From positions 29,402,035 through 29,466,034 of the forward strand of contig OZ022353.1 in NCBI GenBank assembly GCA_963989245.1: a stretch of 64,000 nucleotides of DNA, in the 5' to 3' direction. Position numbers and translations under genes: made by a program. This document shows, in pieces, positions 60,311 through 64,000 of this stretch (position 1 is the first letter of the stretch; every line of letters begins with the position of its first letter). The notes beneath the pieces are model-generated. The model was not told the origin of the DNA. It searched no databases and saw nothing but the letters and a program-made list of their open reading frames with translations. The stretch is from Nansenia antarctica (lineage: Eukaryota > Chordata > Actinopteri > Argentiniformes > Microstomatidae).

Positions 60311-63300
60311 TCACAGGTAGTAGAGGAAGTCATCAAGGTTCATGTTGGGCTCTCTGTGGATGCTCTGTCCCACCAGGAAAGCAAGCTTGTGGGCATACTG
60401 GCAGGGTGCAGGCACTCGGATGATCCCCTGAAATAATTGGGGGAGACAAAATCAACGACAATTTATGCATCAAAAAACAACTTGCATGCCTGAAATGGGA
60501 AAACCATATGTAAATACAGTATGTTTGATTTCATAACCAATATGGATACATCAGTAGGTTTAAGATGTGTTTCAATGTGAACTACACCCTGTTCATGCCT
60601 GCATTTGAATTACTGACCAAGAGAATAGTTTAAGCAGACTTTTACCCTGTAATTTTGTGCATTTGTTGTTTTCATTATTCTAAAGTAGACATATCCACAC
60701 ACAAAGAATCATGTTATAAAACAATCTCTGAGTAAATATATCTCGCTTTGAATGCCCTGATGTTCCAAACTCCCAAGATCCCCCCCTCTTTCCCCGTCAC
60801 AACAGACCTCACGTTTTGATAGCTATGATGCAGCTGCACACGAAATAATGAAAGTTTGGGTAAACCTCCCCTTTAAAACTACTACTGGAAAGACAACCCA
60901 GCATACCTGCCAGTTGAAGTACATGTGGCAGAGTTTGTAGGTCAGTCGCTGCATGTGGTCAGGCTTCAGTCCACTGCTGTCATACACCACATTGTAGTGG
61001 GTTGGGGAGACGCTTCCCTGTCTAACAGCTTGGCTGACAATGAAGAAGTCGTACCTGAAAATGGGAAATTGCAACTGTAGCCACCGTTTTAAGACTGGAT
61101 AAAGCAGACATAGCACATCTCTGAAAAAACAACATATTTTCTGAATTGCGTATTGAATCAATACGATTCTGGGCGGGTGACCTCAGTGTCGATGACTGTT
61201 CCAGGGGGTGGGTTGGCCATCTTGCCGCCAATTTGGGCAAAGAACCTGGAACTGATCCGCTTCTTCACAACCACCACTGTGAGTTTGGGTCTAGGAGGGG
61301 AAGAGAGAAAATACGATCAGAATGATTGGTGATTGAATGTGTTAAAGGGAACCCTGGTTATTAAGACACAGTGTTTCCTCTATATGCATTGATTCGTGGC
61401 GGGCCGCCACAAATACATTTTCTCCGCCACTAATTGATTCAGGCTGCGCAGCGAGGAATTATGATCGGAGAATAGAAAAAGAAAAAGCAGATTTAAGCTA
61501 GATTTAGGCCGCTTTCAGACCTACATTTCGTTCCGATTTTGTTCCGATGTTGCAATTAACCTCGTCGGCAACGCGCTTGCAAAGCAATTTTGTGATTGGT
61601 CAGAATTTTGCGGATTTCAGGAAATCCCTCTCCTCTCCCTTCGCCCGTCGCCGGTCCCTTTAATCCCGTATCCTAATCAAAAATGCAACATCAGCGACGA
61701 CTGTGGGTTATTGCATTTACTGCTGTTCTCTGGTTCATGTGCTTATACCAGTGCTCAGTATACAAGTATTTTAAATGAACATTCGTAATGTAGTCTCTGA
61801 TGTTCATGGTCAACTAAATCAGCCTATTTTGTGAAACAAATAATGTTCCCGCAAATGGGTTAACCGAGCAGCCTCGCACCTAACGCTAGCATCGAACTAT
61901 TCATAGCATAAACGTTGGTAAATGTCATAAACGACACAGTATTGGCAGGGGAAAAGAAGGGGAGTCGAATTTTTATTGACAACGGATGCTGGAAAAACAT
62001 GCAGCTAAAATTCAGGGAACATTTGGACAATAAGAGACACAAGGTGTGGTCGCATGGTCTAATTACAGGGCAATATGCGCGGGGCAAAAATTATCTATAG
62101 CCTCTAAAATCACCATGAACAGAACGGCAGAGGTACGGGTAAGCAGGGCTCATGTCGGTGTCATCAAAGGTAAAAGTTGGTTTTCTTTAACTCAGCTGAT
62201 AGCATTACCTTGCTGTTGGTTGTTTACCGAATGCTCCATCTGACTGTCACACTGTGATTTTACTTGTGTAAACAGTTAATGAGTAACGTTAGACGGTTTT
62301 GTGCGTGTACTCTCATGTAGGCTTGCAATACTTTGTATTGATGAGCTGATCTTTCATTGTGACTGTCAGTCGCAAGTTTATATTCTACGGATGTTGTTCA
62401 GTGCTGTATGCGCGTTCCCGGTTCCCTGTGTACTTCATATTCGATGAGCTGATGATCTTTCTCTGTGTGTGTGTGTGTGTGTCTTGGGCGTATCTGTCAG
62501 TCACATGTATATGTTCAGTGCTGTATGCGCGTTCCGCATGTTCTGCTGCAGCTGTAGGATATCTTGGTATTTGATCACCTTCTATATAAAAATCACCGGT
62601 TAGTTTTTTTTTTTTTTATGTTGCCACCCTTTAGTTTTTGGTGAAATTACGTCTTTGTTTTGAGCGCCAGTGCGCGTTTCATGCGCGTGCAATTATTTAT
62701 TTTTTTACCACTCCGCCACTAATGTGAAAAATCCTAGAGGAAACACTGAAGACATGTAGGCCTTAATACGCTCTAATTGCCATCTCGTACTAAAATATGT
62801 TGGTAGAAAGACATGAAAAATGTTGATTATGTTAGAAATCCTCAATTAAGGTGTAGGTCCTTAAGGTCCTCTTACGTGTAGTCCTTTCCCATGGTGCTGA
62901 TTGAGTCCATGATCTGTGGCACTTCGTAGTTGACCACACTCTGCAGCATCCCGTCTCCCACTCCGTCTCTGTAGATAATGATGCGTGAGGGCAGGCACTG
63001 GTTGTGCTTCAGCCAGGCCTTCAGTGCACCTGGGAAAGAGAGCCTGCACTTAGGATACTAGGGATCATTCTCATGCTTCTCTGAGGGATTATGTTGAAAA
63101 GAAGACTTGGAAGACATTGTTACAATGTGGCAGTCAGTGGTCAATTTTGATATGGTATCTTATTTGAAATGCTTTGTTGTTTCATTGAACTTGCCTTGCA
63201 GAGCCACTTTCAAGCCATCCATGATCTCCTGACCACGGCTCTGAACCACACACTTGGAGAACCACCTGGAAAACAAGAGGAATCAGTTGGTACTGGCTAC

Positions 63301-63469
63301 CAACATTGGTGGTAAAGAGCACATTCATAACCCAAGGCCATGCTTCTCCATGCTCATCCACATACCTGGACATGCCCTTGTTGAGACTGGCCACCAGAGC
63401 TCCAATGGACCTCTTCCCTGCAGCCATGTCGTGGTAGCAGTCAATGCCCACGATCATCAGCTGCTGGAG
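60311..63469 (-). CDS. piwil1: Piwi-like protein 1, C-terminal exons
   Basis: Six exons: 63366-63469, 63195-63265, 62876-63029, 61165-61290, 60907-61054 and 60311-60427, with matching phases (239 codons plus stop). They encode the C-terminal half of the PIWI (RNase H-like) domain, from LQQLMIVGIDCYHD to NLDDFLYYL. The slicer residues are present: Asp in GIDCYHD, Glu in SRGQEI, Asp in IIYRDGVGDG and His in PCQYAHKLAF. PIWIL1 binds piRNAs in germ cells and cleaves transposon RNA. The 5' exons lie beyond 64000. Oddities: one GC-AG intron (after 63195), a weak donor at 61165, and Ser where PIWIL1 normally has Trp before YDFF. Confidence 0.95.
60655..60890 (-). repeat. MITE-like repeat in piwil1 intron
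   Basis: On the minus strand it starts AAAGGGGAGGTTTACCCAAA and ends near AATGAAAACAACAAATG. A related copy in the opposite orientation is at 63672-63980. Confidence 0.65.
61369..62748. mobile_element. hAT-like element in piwil1 intron
   Basis: Ends CAGTGTTTCCTCTA and TAGAGGAAACACTG, with AAGACA on both sides (61363-61368 and 62749-62754). It is the longer relative of 850-1559. The open stretch at 61915-62100 matches nothing I recognise. Repeated CAGTGCTGTATGCGCGTTCC occurs at about 62399 and 62517. Confidence 0.8.
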
Positions 63470-64000
63470 CTGTGAAACAGAGGCAGGTGAAGTTACACCT
63501 TACAAAGTTTGGTTTAGAACATGCTTCTATTGAGATACATGGGGTGGAACATAAGATTGTGGATGGAGATCACATAGGTGTGAAATGTGTGGTTGTAGAA
63601 ATAGAACACGCTGTAAAAATTGTACCTGCACCCATGTGAGGTAGTCAGTCAGATAAATGTTATCCACATTAAAAAGGGAAAGTTTACCCAAAATTCATGT
63701 TCATGTGTATTTCTGGTCAATCCATAATGCATACCGTCTCAAACTATCATAATTTCAAAACGTATCATAGCTATCAAAACTCAAAGTCTATGTTTACTTC
63801 CTAAAAAAGCCCCAGAGTTAATATAATCTGGAATCGGGAATCTTGAGCAATTTGGAACATCAGGACTGATGACGGCATTCAAAGCGTTTATATATATATA
63901 TATACCGTTTATATATATATATCTTCATCGTTTTTAATGTGTCTATTAAATAATGAAAACAACAAATAATAAAATTCCACTTTAAACTTATCATGAGCAT
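63470..64000 (-). other. piwil1 intron, part
   Basis: No further exon recognised up to the edge. It contains the repeat at 63672-63980 and TA microsatellites near 63890-63921. Confidence 0.5.
63672..63980 (+). repeat. MITE-like repeat, opposite to 60655-60890
   Basis: Starts AAAAAGGGAAAGTTTACCCA and runs to ATGAAAACAACAAATAAT, inverted relative to the copy near the last exon. Confidence 0.65.

Overview
The window is nuclear DNA from a ray-finned (teleost) fish. I base this on a recognisable piwil1 (ziwi) 3' end with normal GT/GC-AG introns, a teleost-style poly-C2H2 zinc-finger gene, and a repeat load of fish-type hAT, PIF/Harbinger, Tc1, L2, Tx1, Penelope, BEL/Pao and retrovirus-like elements. 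I cannot name the species. Only two host genes are clear. One is a zinc-finger gene on + (coding exons 22400-22847 and 32253-33388, 3' UTR to about 35091). The other is the last six exons of piwil1 on - (60311-63469), whose 5' part lies beyond the right edge.

Nearly everything else is nested transposable elements, and many insertions can be peeled apart by their target-site duplications (TSDs). From the left: a short hAT-like element (850-1559), a dead Tc1 (2043-2855) and a 21-bp minisatellite (3113-3302, resuming at 21867). The minisatellite is split by an 18.6-kb PIF/Harbinger-like element (3303-21866, TSD TTA) that carries a MADF-BESS gene. Inside that element sit a hAT (3831-5286), two sister hATs (6767-7969 and 16229-17677), an L2 LINE (about 7987-16175, itself broken by two hATs and a second LINE), another hAT (18081-19045) and a second Harbinger-like element with its own hAT (19360-20942).

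The zinc-finger gene's intron (22848-32252) holds a 24-bp minisatellite hit by a hAT and by a retrovirus-like LTR element (24494-31095). That element keeps gag but shows no visible pol, and contains an inverted solo LTR. A solo BEL LTR sits antisense in the gene's 3' UTR (33462-34669).

From 35234 to 43621 lies a second large TIR element. It shares internal sequence with the 3303-21866 element but has different ends. It contains a 5S rRNA gene copy split by a 5.5-kb Tx1-clade LINE of the 5S-specific (Mutsu-like) type. Next come a hAT (43655-44863), a Penelope-like element with flanking pLTR repeats and no visible endonuclease (45091-47463), and a hAT with a dimerisation-domain ORF (47503-48587). 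Last is a GTF2IRD2-like hAT (48969-58419) interrupted by a complete, apparently very young BEL/Pao retrotransposon (49287-57541) with one 2,041-codon ORF.

The juxtaposition is notable: a germline piRNA effector gene (piwil1) and a poly-zinc-finger gene, both classes linked to transposon control, lie in sequence that is mostly transposon. That link is context only and is not shown by the sequence.
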